A stretch of DNA of 64,000 nt from Dokdonia sp. PRO95 (GCF_000355805.1 NZ_CM001837.1:2478100-2542099), one strand, 5' to 3'; shown: positions 34,852 through 44,101, counted from the stretch's first letter. The notes: generated by a model not told the origin, from the sequence alone. Made by a program: numbers and translations.

Positions 34852-37341
34852 TTACCAAACTAATTCTCTTGAAACAGTTAATCCGGCACCTTCTGTAAAC
34901 AAAATAACATCTTCGTTATCGTCATAAACGGTGCAGTCTGCAATCATTTTTGTCTCTGTATTTTCTCGGATTTTTATGTGTACGTAGTAACTTTTATTAG
35001 CTTGAATTTCTCCGTAAACTATCCCTTTAGAAGTCTGTAATGGCAAGCTATTTGCTCCATTATGAATCTTCTGCACCCATACAACCATTCCTTGATATTG
35101 AATATCTAAGAAGAAGGCATTTAAACTAGTACTAGGGAACTGACCTTGATCTTCATAAGAAACCGCTGGAGCTTTACATTTTAATAGTACTTGCGATTCA
35201 TCCATCGCAATAACCTCCTCTATGCCTTGGTAAAAAGCACCGTGGAATAACGAACCATCTTTATAAAAAGTAGCTCCGTCTATTTTATTCTCAACTAGTT
35301 GTGGAGCCTTGAATGTAGGGGATTCAGTACGCTTTCGCGAAAGCGTAACTGTAGCTCTATAATGATTGAGTGGTAGTTTTGCTCCTTTACTGTACACGCT
35401 TATCTCACAGACGATGGTGTCTGCTGTTTTTAGTTGTTCTTTCACTTTCGTGAAATACACCTCTTTTTCAGTCCCGTCAAACACAATCCCTTTGAAAAGT
35501 TTTACATCTTCTATACTTGCCAGTTTATAATCTGGAAATAATTTCACACAAGAATCTGCCATCCAAGCCGTGGCATTCACCATAGGTAATACAGGACTTC
35601 CTTGAATTACGTGATGTTGTAAAAACGCATTCTCTTTGAGACTCAAATTTCTTTGAATGGTATGCGTTTTTAGGTCTCCAGAAATATCTGAAATACCAGC
35701 TGGTAATGTACCACCGATGATCACTTGAGGTTGGTTATGATATGCTCCGTTTAATTCTTGCACAAAACGAGCAGCGCCTCCAGAGTGATTTACTAAAGAA
35801 ACACCAGCCTCTTCAAACATTTTTTGTAGCTCTGGACTCACCATGCCGCCTTCCCAAGCTCCCCAGTTTATTGCGGTAACTTTAGTGTTAGGGTGGTTTG
35901 TACTAAATAAATGTGCGGCGGTACTTAAAATTTCGTTTGCCATTGCATAATCAGATTGTCCTACGTTTCCATAAAAACCAGCTACAGAGGAGAACATAAT
36001 GAGATGTTTCAACTCATTGATATTAACCATTTTTAAAAGGTTTAATAATCCGTCCAATTTTACGGAAGTGACATTATCAAAAATTTCTTCTGTTTTATCT
36101 TGAATCAATTTATCCGCTAGTCGGCCAGCACCGTGAATGATGCCTGTGATTTTACCCCATTGCTTTTCAATCTTTAGCAATTCTGGCTTGATGGTTAAGT
36201 TGGTCACATCACCAGCTACATATATGGCATCTCCACCAGCCGCTTTGATGGTAGCAATGGTTTCTTCTATCTCTTTTTTGGCAACATATTTATTGAATAG
36301 ACTGTTTAATCCTTTGATAGAAACTTTCTCTCCGCTAGCTTTTAGATCCTGCATAATGGCGTTCTTTAGCTTGGCAGGATTATTTTCTTTTAACGCATAT
36401 GATGGTAATTCAAAATCTAAAGAAGATCTTCCCAATAAGATAAACTTAGACTTGAAAGCTACGTTCATTTCCTTGATGCAGGTTGCTGTAACACCTCTAC
36501 CACCACCAGCAACTAAGAAAACATCTTTATCTGTAACTGTTTGCTGGTAATCATCTGTCGCAGCAACTTCATTAGGAGTAACCTCGTAAGTCATTCTGCC
36601 TTTTTCATTAATAGCTACATCTACATAACGCACATCTGCATCGTGTAATTCTAAAAATAAATTATCGGCAATTTCATTAGGTGATAGTTCTGGCTGAGCA
36701 TCTATGGCTCTACAGAAAACAGGAGACCATTCTAAGTTCATACACTTAGTTAACCCTGACAATCCTCCTGCGATGATAGAAATATCTGAACGCTTGTCCA
36801 TCCCAAATTTCCCATCTAAACGAGAAACCGTCATAAAGGCTGTGCGCTGTGTTTTGCTCGTTGCATTTAATGGAGCTTGTAAATGCTTTGCCAATAAGAA
36901 AGTGGCTTTTAATAAGGTACGTTCTACCTCAAAATGCTGAGTGAAATTATGACCAGAAAAGGTGAAATGTGGATGCAAGTAGATAAAAGCGCCAATTTCA
37001 TTGTTGGCTAAGATGGTATCTACAGCATTCTTAATATTTTGATCGTTTATTTCGGCAATCGAAATTCCATCTTTAATAGATGTATTCTTTTTAATTGTGT
37101 CAAATTGAAGTACAATCACTTGATGTCCTTCACTTTCTAATTTGGTTTTTACAGCAAGTGTCAGAGGACCTCCTTCATCTGTGATGACAACAGCTTGTAA
37201 AGCAGAAATATCTTGTACTAATACATCTACTCTAGGAATAAATTTTAAACCAATTGATTTTCTTGGTACACCATGAAAGTTAGTAGGTAAGGAGAATTCC
37301 TGTTGTGGTGTATTCTCCTTACTTACTATGTTATTTTGCAC
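34852..37341 (-). CDS. KR-DH part of PfaA (ketoreductase plus dehydratase), frame separated from pfaA by an A10 run
   Basis: 829 aa if the first codon is GTG at 37341; there is no ATG until about residue 170. Domains: a linker, an SDR-type ketoreductase pair (about 40-545; VFLVAGGGRGVTATC binds NADPH at about 274-288, SSVAGF at 451, Tyr465 and Asn469 catalytic) and a PKS-type dehydratase (about 565-829; QHHVIQGSPVLPMVNA with His576/577). These are the C-terminal domains of classical PfaA. The frame is open upstream of the GTG as KKKPEPSVTQVQ up to the run of ten A's (37364-37373), where a -1 shift from the upstream frame would join the two. So this may be no separate gene. A palindrome copy at 35328 encodes LSRKRT. 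Confidence 0.85.
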   Translation of the reverse strand: MQNNIVSKENTPQQEFSLPTNFHGVPRKSIGLKFIPRVDVLVQDISALQAVVITDEGGPLTLAVKTKLESEGHQVIVLQFDTIKKNTSIKDGISIAEINDQNIKNAVDTILANNEIGAFIYLHPHFTFSGHNFTQHFEVERTLLKATFLLAKHLQAPLNATSKTQRTAFMTVSRLDGKFGMDKRSDISIIAGGLSGLTKCMNLEWSPVFCRAIDAQPELSPNEIADNLFLELHDADVRYVDVAINEKGRMTYEVTPNEVAATDDYQQTVTDKDVFLVAGGGRGVTATCIKEMNVAFKSKFILLGRSSLDFELPSYALKENNPAKLKNAIMQDLKASGEKVSIKGLNSLFNKYVAKKEIEETIATIKAAGGDAIYVAGDVTNLTIKPELLKIEKQWGKITGIIHGAGRLADKLIQDKTEEIFDNVTSVKLDGLLNLLKMVNINELKHLIMFSSVAGFYGNVGQSDYAMANEILSTAAHLFSTNHPNTKVTAINWGAWEGGMVSPELQKMFEEAGVSLVNHSGGAARFVQELNGAYHNQPQVIIGGTLPAGISDISGDLKTHTIQRNLSLKENAFLQHHVIQGSPVLPMVNATAWMADSCVKLFPDYKLASIEDVKLFKGIVFDGTEKEVYFTKVKEQLKTADTIVCEISVYSKGAKLPLNHYRATVTLSRKRTESPTFKAPQLVENKIDGATFYKDGSLFHGAFYQGIEEVIAMDESQVLLKCKAPAVSYEDQGQFPSTSLNAFFLDIQYQGMVVWVQKIHNGANSLPLQTSKGIVYGEIQANKSYYVHIKIRENTETKMIADCTVYDDNEDVILFTEGAGLTVSRELVW

Positions 37342-37346
37342 TTGAG

Positions 37347-40300
37347 TTACGCTAGGCTCAGGCTTTTTTTTTTACTTGAAATACCTGCTTTTGCAGAGAT
37401 GTAGTCTACAATTTCTTGTAGGGTCCTAAGCTCTGTTAAGTCGTTAGGATTGATGTTTGAAAGCTTATCAGATTGCTCAGTAATCGCTCCAAATATTTCT
37501 ACACGTTTAATAGAATCAATCCCTAGATCTGCTTCCATGTCCATGCTTAATTCTAACATCTCTGCTGGGTATCCTGTCTTATCTGCGACTACGCTTAACA
37601 TAAGGTCTAACATTTCAGAATTACCTTCGGTAGCTGCTGTTGTCTCAACAATAGGAGTAGAGAATAAATCGGTGCCAACTACTTCTTGAGAAGCTGTGAC
37701 TGATGCTTCAACTGGTGTATCCCTTGTACTTATTCCAGCTTTTGCAGAGATATAATCTACAATTTCTTGTAGTGTTCTAAGCTCTGTTAAGTCGTTAGGA
37801 TTGATGTTTGAAAGTTTATCAGATTGCTCAGTAATGGCTCCAAAAATCTCCACACGTTTAATGGAATCTATCCCTAGATCTGCTTCCATATCCATGCTCA
37901 GTTCTAGCATTTCTGCAGGATATCCTGTTTTATCTGCTACTACGCTTAACATAAGGTCTAGCATTTCTGAATTTCCAGCGATTTGTGTCGTTTGTGCTAA
38001 TGGGGCAGCAACAGGAGCTGCGACTACTTCCTTTACTGTAGGAGAAACAGGAACTGTTGTTGCACTTATTCCAGCTTTTACAGAGATATAATCTACAATT
38101 TCTTGTAATGTTCTAAGCTCTGTTAAGTCGTTAGGGTTGATGTTTGAAAGTTTATCAGATTGTTCCGTAATAGCTCCAAAAATCTCCACACGTTTGATGG
38201 AATCAATTCCTAAATCTGCTTCCATATCCATGCTTAGTTCTAACATCTCTGCAGGATACCCTGTTTTATCTGCTACAACGCTAAGCATAAGATCAAGCAT
38301 TTCTGAATTTCCAGCGATTGGTGTCGTTTGTGGTAATGGGGTAGCAACAGGAGCTGCGACTACTTCCTTTACTGTAGGAGAAACTGGAGCTGCTGTTGCA
38401 CTTATTCCTGCTTTTGCAGAGATATAATCTACAATTTCTTGTAGTGTTCTAAGCTCTGTTAAGTCGTTAGGGTTGATGTTTGAAAGTTTATCAGATTGTT
38501 CCGTAATAGCTCCAAAAATCTCCACACGTTTGATGGAATCAATTCCTAGATCTGCTTCCATATCCATGCTTAGTTCTAGCATTTCTGCAGGATACCCTGT
38601 TTTATCTGCTACAACGCTAAGCATGAGATCAAGCATTTCTGAATTCTCCAGTGCAGGAGCCGTAGATTGAACAGGAGTTTGTGTTACTTGAATTTCTGTT
38701 TCTTCAGGTTGAGATACTGAAGCCGCAGTTGCCACAGGATCCGATTGTGTTTTCATGTCACTTTTTCCCGAAAGGGTATTTTCTGATAGCAAGGCAATTA
38801 ACTGTGCCGTTTGTTTGTTTTGCTCCGTTAAAATATTTTGGAACATATCTAATGCTTTTGATTGATTTTCTTTAATACCTTCAACAGCACTTTTAATTAC
38901 ATCTATCATCATATTTTCTTCTGTGTCTTGTTCTGAATTAACTTGGTTTAAAGTGGTAGGAACTTCCTTTACCACCTCCTTTATAACTTCTACGGTTTTA
39001 ATAATTTCTGTAGATCCACTTACTTTAAACCCATTATTTAAAACGTCTTTATATTGTTTTTGAGTTGCTGGACTCACATAATTATTTCCCGATATTTTCA
39101 CAGCTATTTTAGGCTGTTTTGCTGGTTCCATAGCTGCTCGTGCGTTCTTGTCTATATCACCTAATGTACAACCCAGTACTTGTAATTGTATGGCAGCTTC
39201 TCTAATCTGTAAATCACTGTTTTGACTAGACTTAGGATTAGTAGCTATCGCATAATGTTCCTTGTCTGAAAGGATGTCTTTTACGAGATTAGTAAGAATA
39301 GATTTAGGTCCAAATTCAACAAAAACTCTAGCCCCAGCAGCATACATATTTTCAATCTCGCTCTTGAAGTCAACTGAATTTAAAATATGCTGTCCTAAAA
39401 TTTTCTTAATCTCAATTGGATCAGTTGGATAAGAATTTCCAGTAGAATTTGAGTATACCGGAATGGCAGGGCTATTAAATTTTATATTCTCTATGCTTTC
39501 TTCAAAAGGCTTTTGTGCATGACCCACACAGTCTGTATGGAATGCAGCAGAAACAGGTAATACAATCGAGCGGTATTTTTTACTATCTAATAATGTCTTA
39601 GCTTTAGTAATACCTTCTGTGGTGCCTCCTAATACGATTTGACTCGACGAGTTGATATTGGCAATAGAGACATCTGGTATAGCGGTAATCAATGGTTCGA
39701 TTTCTGAAGCCGAAGCTTTTACAGCTAGCATTGTACCCGCGTCACCACTTGTATTATTCCTTGCCATAGCTTTACCACGTGCGATAGCAAGTGCTATATA
39801 ATCATCTTGACTTATAACTCCAGAAGCACAAAGAGCTGTGAGTTCACCAAAACTATGACCAGCGACCATATCACTTACAAAACCGGCATCTTTGAACACG
39901 TTATAGTACCCTAAACTAATAGCTCCGATTGCGGGTTGTGCAAACTCGGTATTTGTAATATTCTTTTCTAAAATAGCTTTGTCCTCCTCTGTAAATACAG
40001 GTTTTGGATATATTTTATTAGCTAGATCATATCCTTTTTTGGCATCAAAAGCTGCTATTGTTTGTTGTATGCTATCAAAGCTACTTGTCGCTTCATTTGC
40101 CATATTTACATACTGAGCCCCTTGACCAGAAAATAACGATGCGATTTTTGTAGTGCTGTTAATTCCATTAGGTCTAAAGAAAATACCTTTAGGATGAGAC
40201 CAAGTCTCTTTGTTGTTTTCTAGCTGTGTTACTGCTATTTCCAATTTAGAAATGCAGTCTTTCAGGCTTTCTGCTACAAAGCCTACACGAGCTTCGTTTT

Positions 40301-41891
40301 GATTTGCAATACCTGCTTTAGAAGCTTGTTTTAAGTTATGAAAAGCAGCACTTGATTCACTTGAAGACAATGCAGTAATTTCACCCTTAATAATCGTTAG
40401 TAGGTCGCTTGTGTTATTTGCCTTTATAAAAATACTGTGGAAGGACTGGTGCATTCTATCATTAAATGAGGCTTTCTTTTCATATTCTTCCATGGCAAAA
40501 TGAACGTTTACACCACCAAACCCAAAAGCAGACAATCCCGCTCTACGGGGAACACCATTTTTAAACCAAGGTCGTGTTTCAGAGTTGACATAGAAAGGCG
40601 AATTTTCAATCCCAAATTTGTTATGTGGCTTGGTTACATTAATCGTTCCCGGAAGTACTTTATGATACAGAGCCAAGGCTGCTTTTATCATTCCTGCTGC
40701 ACCAGCTGCAGCTTTTGTATGACCTATTTGCGATTTTACAGAACCGATAGCAATATGATTTTTTGAAGAATTATTCTTCCCAAAAACAATGGACATAGAT
40801 TCAAATTCGGCTGCATCACCAGCACCGGTTGCAGTCCCGTGCCCTTCAATTAATTTAACGGTAGATGCGTCATAACCTGCCTCATCATAAGCTCTTTGCA
40901 TCGCTAGCGCTTGTCCTTGAGGGCGAGGCGCATAAACCGATTTATAACGACCGTCACTAGAAGAACCTACACCAGTAAGTAAACCATAAATTCTATCTCC
41001 ATCACGCTCTGCATCCTCTAATCTTTTTAAGACTAACATTCCAACACCTTCTCCAATCAACATGCCATCAGAATCGGTGTCAAAAGGGCGAATACTTCCC
41101 TTACGAGAGAATGCTGGCGTTTTAGAAAAAGACATGTACATAAAAGGAGAATTGTCTGTGTCGACTCCTCCGGTTAACATCATGTCACATCTTCCTTCTA
41201 TTAATTCAGAAACAGCCATTTTTACAGCTGAAAGTGATGCAGCACAAGCAGCATCTACCACGGAGTTGATGCCTCCTAAATCAAAACGATTTGTGATGCG
41301 ACCAGAAATGACATTACCTAGCATTCCTGGGAAAGAATTTTCATTCCAGCCTATGTATGCTTTCTTCATTTTATCCACAATATGCGGTATATCTGTATCT
41401 GAGATACCACTGCTTCTTAAAGCAGCTTCCCAGATAGGAGCTTGCAATCTAGAGGTAAGTGGAGTGATTAGTTTTTGTCCACCACCTACACCGAGAATAA
41501 CCCCTGTTTTTTCCTTTAGTAATGCTGTAAATTTTTCTGACTCTCTGCCATATCCAGCATCCTCAAAAGCATCTCTAGCGGCTATTAAAGCAAGAAGCTG
41601 TGAGGCATCTGTAACTTCCAAAATGTTAGGAGGTAACCCAAATTCAATTGGATTAAAGTCTACATCTGGAATAAACCCCCCTTTTTTACAATAAGTCTTA
41701 TCTGCAGCCATGGGATCTGCATCATAGTAATCATCAATATTCCAGCGAGATTCTGGAACGTCAACAATGCTATCTTTTTGACTAATAATATTGTTCCAAA
41801 ACTGTTCTACATTGATGGCATCTGCAAACATGGCTGATAGACCAATGATTGCTACAGGTGTTTTCTTAAGCGAACTATTAATAGTATCCAT
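37347..41891 (-). CDS. pfaA: PfaA-like PUFA synthase subunit, KS-AT-ACPx4
   Basis: 1514 aa in the annotated frame. Ketosynthase about 10-470 (Cys216 in DAACAASL, His351 in EGHGTATGAGD, His391 in QIGHTKAA); malonyl-type acyltransferase about 580-880 (FSGQGAQYVNM, Ser680 in GHSFGE); a charged coiled linker; then four almost identical acyl carrier proteins (about 1083-1164, 1195-1276, 1307-1388, 1424-1505) with LGIDSIKRVEI, phosphopantetheine Ser at 1119, 1231, 1343 and 1460. Classical PfaA continues with KR and DH, here in the next frame. The annotated frame ends in an odd KKKSLSLA just after the A10 run. It starts 4 bases after the TetR gene. Confidence 0.95.
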   Translation of the reverse strand: MDTINSSLKKTPVAIIGLSAMFADAINVEQFWNNIISQKDSIVDVPESRWNIDDYYDADPMAADKTYCKKGGFIPDVDFNPIEFGLPPNILEVTDASQLLALIAARDAFEDAGYGRESEKFTALLKEKTGVILGVGGGQKLITPLTSRLQAPIWEAALRSSGISDTDIPHIVDKMKKAYIGWNENSFPGMLGNVISGRITNRFDLGGINSVVDAACAASLSAVKMAVSELIEGRCDMMLTGGVDTDNSPFMYMSFSKTPAFSRKGSIRPFDTDSDGMLIGEGVGMLVLKRLEDAERDGDRIYGLLTGVGSSSDGRYKSVYAPRPQGQALAMQRAYDEAGYDASTVKLIEGHGTATGAGDAAEFESMSIVFGKNNSSKNHIAIGSVKSQIGHTKAAAGAAGMIKAALALYHKVLPGTINVTKPHNKFGIENSPFYVNSETRPWFKNGVPRRAGLSAFGFGGVNVHFAMEEYEKKASFNDRMHQSFHSIFIKANNTSDLLTIIKGEITALSSSESSAAFHNLKQASKAGIANQNEARVGFVAESLKDCISKLEIAVTQLENNKETWSHPKGIFFRPNGINSTTKIASLFSGQGAQYVNMANEATSSFDSIQQTIAAFDAKKGYDLANKIYPKPVFTEEDKAILEKNITNTEFAQPAIGAISLGYYNVFKDAGFVSDMVAGHSFGELTALCASGVISQDDYIALAIARGKAMARNNTSGDAGTMLAVKASASEIEPLITAIPDVSIANINSSSQIVLGGTTEGITKAKTLLDSKKYRSIVLPVSAAFHTDCVGHAQKPFEESIENIKFNSPAIPVYSNSTGNSYPTDPIEIKKILGQHILNSVDFKSEIENMYAAGARVFVEFGPKSILTNLVKDILSDKEHYAIATNPKSSQNSDLQIREAAIQLQVLGCTLGDIDKNARAAMEPAKQPKIAVKISGNNYVSPATQKQYKDVLNNGFKVSGSTEIIKTVEVIKEVVKEVPTTLNQVNSEQDTEENMMIDVIKSAVEGIKENQSKALDMFQNILTEQNKQTAQLIALLSENTLSGKSDMKTQSDPVATAASVSQPEETEIQVTQTPVQSTAPALENSEMLDLMLSVVADKTGYPAEMLELSMDMEADLGIDSIKRVEIFGAITEQSDKLSNINPNDLTELRTLQEIVDYISAKAGISATAAPVSPTVKEVVAAPVATPLPQTTPIAGNSEMLDLMLSVVADKTGYPAEMLELSMDMEADLGIDSIKRVEIFGAITEQSDKLSNINPNDLTELRTLQEIVDYISVKAGISATTVPVSPTVKEVVAAPVAAPLAQTTQIAGNSEMLDLMLSVVADKTGYPAEMLELSMDMEADLGIDSIKRVEIFGAITEQSDKLSNINPNDLTELRTLQEIVDYISAKAGISTRDTPVEASVTASQEVVGTDLFSTPIVETTAATEGNSEMLDLMLSVVADKTGYPAEMLELSMDMEADLGIDSIKRVEIFGAITEQSDKLSNINPNDLTELRTLQEIVDYISAKAGISSKKKSLSLA
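37364..37373 (-). promoter_or_regulatory. A10 slippery run at the pfaA/KR-DH junction
   Basis: Ten A's on the coding strand, in frame as AGT AAA AAA AAA AGC CTG. Reading one base back gives AAA AAG CCT GAG CCT AGC, the frame of the KR-DH domains. Either the ribosome or RNA polymerase slips here, or the run length is misread; see the finding. Confidence 0.6.
37377..38645 (-). repeat. Four tandem ACP-coding repeats
   Basis: Each repeat codes for about 82 conserved residues (NSEMLDLMLSVVADKTGYPA through DYISAKAGIS). The first three are spaced 336 bp and the last 351 bp, with linkers of KEVVAAPVA type that are themselves nearly duplicated. This accounts for the apparent open frames on the opposite strand. 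Confidence 0.92.
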
Positions 41892-41895
41892 ATCT

Positions 41896-42513
41896 TTAGT
41901 CTATATTTAAATAAAGGTGCTTGTGCTTTTCAACTTCAACAAGACCTTTGTCAGTACATAACCCTCTTAAGTAAGCAACCATAATACCTTCGGTGAGCCT
42001 AGCTTTAGAATAATGTTTAGATGGGAAAATCTTTGTGTTATTGCATAATTTTAAAAGAGTTTGAACGGTGGCCATTGTTACCTCTGGATCCAAGTCTTTT
42101 CTGAAAAACCCATCTTTTACACCCCATTTAGATAAATAGAGTAACTCTCTAAAAGCGAATTCTGCATTTTTCTTATAAGAGTCTTTTAAGATGCTAGGGT
42201 AATATTTTAATACTTCTTTATAAAAGTGAGCATTACTATAATTTGCTCTTATTAAAATTTGTTGCTGAATCATTCCCATAGCTTCAATAGCAGAGCTAGA
42301 GCTATTAATGATATCATCGTTCTTGGTTCTTATACTAGCCAGATATTGTTCTACACAGGCTTGCATTAAATCAGTTTTATCGATAAAATGATTGTAAATG
42401 GTACGTTTAGAGGTACTCAATTCCTTGCTGATATCTGCTATGGTAACAGCCTTAACTCCATTTTTTAAGTACAATTGAGTGGTTATCTCTATAATGTGTT
42501 CCTTGGTAATCAT
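41896..42513 (-). CDS. TetR-family regulator, first gene of the Pfa operon
   Basis: 205 aa. The N-terminal helix-turn-helix (TQLYLKNGVKAVTIADISKE, LSTSKRTIYNHFIDKTDLMQ, residues about 10-50) is typical TetR. The C-terminal ligand-binding part is all helical, without a metal site. It is transcribed with pfaA (4-base gap) and away from the PPTase, and the 100-bp region between the two divergent genes carries two GGTACC palindromes 21 bp apart. It probably represses the Pfa operon and perhaps the PPTase; a fatty-acid or acyl ligand would be sensible but is not shown. Confidence 0.88.
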   Translation of the reverse strand: MITKEHIIEITTQLYLKNGVKAVTIADISKELSTSKRTIYNHFIDKTDLMQACVEQYLASIRTKNDDIINSSSSAIEAMGMIQQQILIRANYSNAHFYKEVLKYYPSILKDSYKKNAEFAFRELLYLSKWGVKDGFFRKDLDPEVTMATVQTLLKLCNNTKIFPSKHYSKARLTEGIMVAYLRGLCTDKGLVEVEKHKHLYLNID

Positions 42514-42528
42514 ATTGTTTTCCTAAAT

Positions 42529-42566
42529 TTGGCCAACTGGTACCGAGTAGGTTCTTGTTGGTACCA
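42529..42566. promoter_or_regulatory. Candidate operator between TetR and PPTase genes
   Basis: TTGGCCAA at 42529 is followed by TGGTACC at 42538 and TGGTACCA at 42559, the GGTACC palindromes being 21 bp apart, about two helical turns. Spacing on one face of the DNA and position between divergent genes fit a TetR dimer-pair site. Inference from symmetry. Confidence 0.5.
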
Positions 42567-42632
42567 CAAAAAACGGAATTATAAATGAGACTCATAGGCA
42601 TTTAATCATAAATGTTTTTCAATTGCACTAAA

Positions 42633-43274
42633 ATGAAAGAAATTTGGATTGTTTGTTTGTCGAAGGAGCTTAAAAAATATACCGATGATCAATTATTGAA
42701 ATATTTGCCTGATTCTATTGTAAATAGGGCTCTTAGGTATTTAGATAGAGGTGATTTTTTAAGCTTTGTCACTGGAAGGTTACTGTTGAGAAAAGCCATT
42801 TTAGCAAGTGAATATTCAAAATTTTCGATAGAAGATATTACCTATTCTGAGAATGGAAAACCCAGTATTGATGGCTTTAATTTTTCAATTTCGCATAGTA
42901 ATGGGTACGTAGTTTTAGTTTTTGGTGCCAATATTCAAATCGGTATTGATATCGAAAAAAGAAAAGATGTCGATTTGAAGTTCTTTAAGTATCTCTTCAC
43001 AGATTTAGAGTGGAATAACATTATTCAAAATAAAATTCCACTAGACAAATTCTATTGGTACTGGGTTAGGAAGGAAGCTCTGCTTAAAGCAGTAGGCTGC
43101 TCGTTAAAAGAGTTAAAGGAACTAGAGGTATACGATAATTACGGTATCTATAAGGGGCAAAAATACTACTTAAATCCCTTTACATTTGATACTGAATTTA
43201 ATGGTATGATAGCTGTAGATAAGGAAGTTGATTTTACTTGTAAGTATATTACACTGGAAGCGCTTTTGCGATAA
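42633..43274 (+). CDS. Sfp-type 4'-phosphopantetheinyl transferase (PfaE-like)
   Basis: The ATG at 42633 gives 213 aa (MKEIWIVCLSKELKKYTDDQ); an earlier ATG at 42612 adds seven residues of little sense. The Sfp signature is present: YSENGKPSIDGFNFSISHSN (about 75-95), the metal-site IGIDIEKRKDVDL (about 107-119) and WVRKEALLKAVG (about 149-160). It transfers phosphopantetheine from coenzyme A to the ACP serines. Being beside the Pfa operon and divergent from its regulator, it most likely activates the four ACPs, like PfaE. The gene is richer in A+T than its neighbours. Nothing obvious lies between 43275 and 43555. Confidence 0.92.
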   Translation: MKEIWIVCLSKELKKYTDDQLLKYLPDSIVNRALRYLDRGDFLSFVTGRLLLRKAILASEYSKFSIEDITYSENGKPSIDGFNFSISHSNGYVVLVFGANIQIGIDIEKRKDVDLKFFKYLFTDLEWNNIIQNKIPLDKFYWYWVRKEALLKAVGCSLKELKELEVYDNYGIYKGQKYYLNPFTFDTEFNGMIAVDKEVDFTCKYITLEALLR

Positions 43275-43555
43275 TCAAAAAAGTATTTCCTAATGTAGAT
43301 GTACTGATTTTATCAGGCTCGATAGTATAAGATTGATTGTACTGGAGGACTTAAGTTTTTCTCAAGAACTATGATAAGAGGTGTTCTATATTATCTTACT
43401 ATTGAAATGTTGTGCAGAAAGTGTACACCAAAGATAGGTCACCCATTCAGTCATTTACGTAACTGTATGGGTGAAAATCTTTAAAAAATGGAAGTGAAAA
43501 CTGCTTATGTTCAATTTCCAGAGCCCAATGTATTTTACTTGATTATATAAAGTGT

Positions 43556-43783
43556 CTATTTGAAATAACCATCTTTATATAGAAGTATACCTAATTGAAA
43601 CGAGGTTTTAGCTTTGTAATTTTTTTTCAGCTTCATAATTAATTTCTCAATGTGAGAAGTACTAGCTGGTGATTGGTTGTTTGCAGTTAGCTTCTTAGAG
43701 ATCTCCAAGTGTGTCATGCCTTTAGACATCAATTTTAAGATGTTCTTATCGGCCTTGCTCAGTACGATGTTCGTATTGCTCAT
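43556..43783 (-). CDS. Small LuxR-type HTH protein
   Basis: 75 aa. The LuxR/GerE-type DNA-binding domain makes up nearly the whole protein: VLSKADKNILKLMSKGMTHL, EISKKLTANNQSPASTSHIE and KLIMKLKKNYKAKTSFQLGI. No receiver or ligand domain precedes it, so it is an orphan DNA-binding module, possibly the remains of a larger regulator or a stand-alone small regulator. It is separated from the PPTase by about 280 bp and is convergent with it. The target is unknown. Confidence 0.75.
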   Translation of the reverse strand: MSNTNIVLSKADKNILKLMSKGMTHLEISKKLTANNQSPASTSHIEKLIMKLKKNYKAKTSFQLGILLYKDGYFK

Positions 43784-44101
43784 TTTGATAATGTGTTAAG
43801 GGTTTGCAATAGCAAATGTATTCAAATCTAATTATAGAGTTGACTTTAAGAAATTATATTCGAGTTATCGATATTTTATTTTAGAAAACACTACGGTCAA
43901 GTTAAAGATAGTAGTTGTTAATTAAGCGGTTATATTTTGAAATTCAAATTTACATTTAATTATTTAAAATTCTGTAAATCAGTAATTAAGAGAAGTGAGG
44001 GTGAGCTAATTCTTTTGGGTAGAATTTCAATTTTGAGGTAAGTGTACTCATAAGTTAATGAGATTGTAGAATATCATTAAATGATATTAAACGAAGCCAT
44101 A
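43784..44101. other. Gap without gene
   Basis: A very A+T-rich stretch of about 320 bp between the HTH gene's start and the tRNA terminator. I see no coding frame, hairpin or repeat in it; it must hold the HTH gene's promoter at its left end. Confidence 0.6.

Noticed and set aside
37450-38670. Four open frames on the + strand with similar proteins
   Set aside because: They are the antisense shadow of the four ACP repeats in pfaA.
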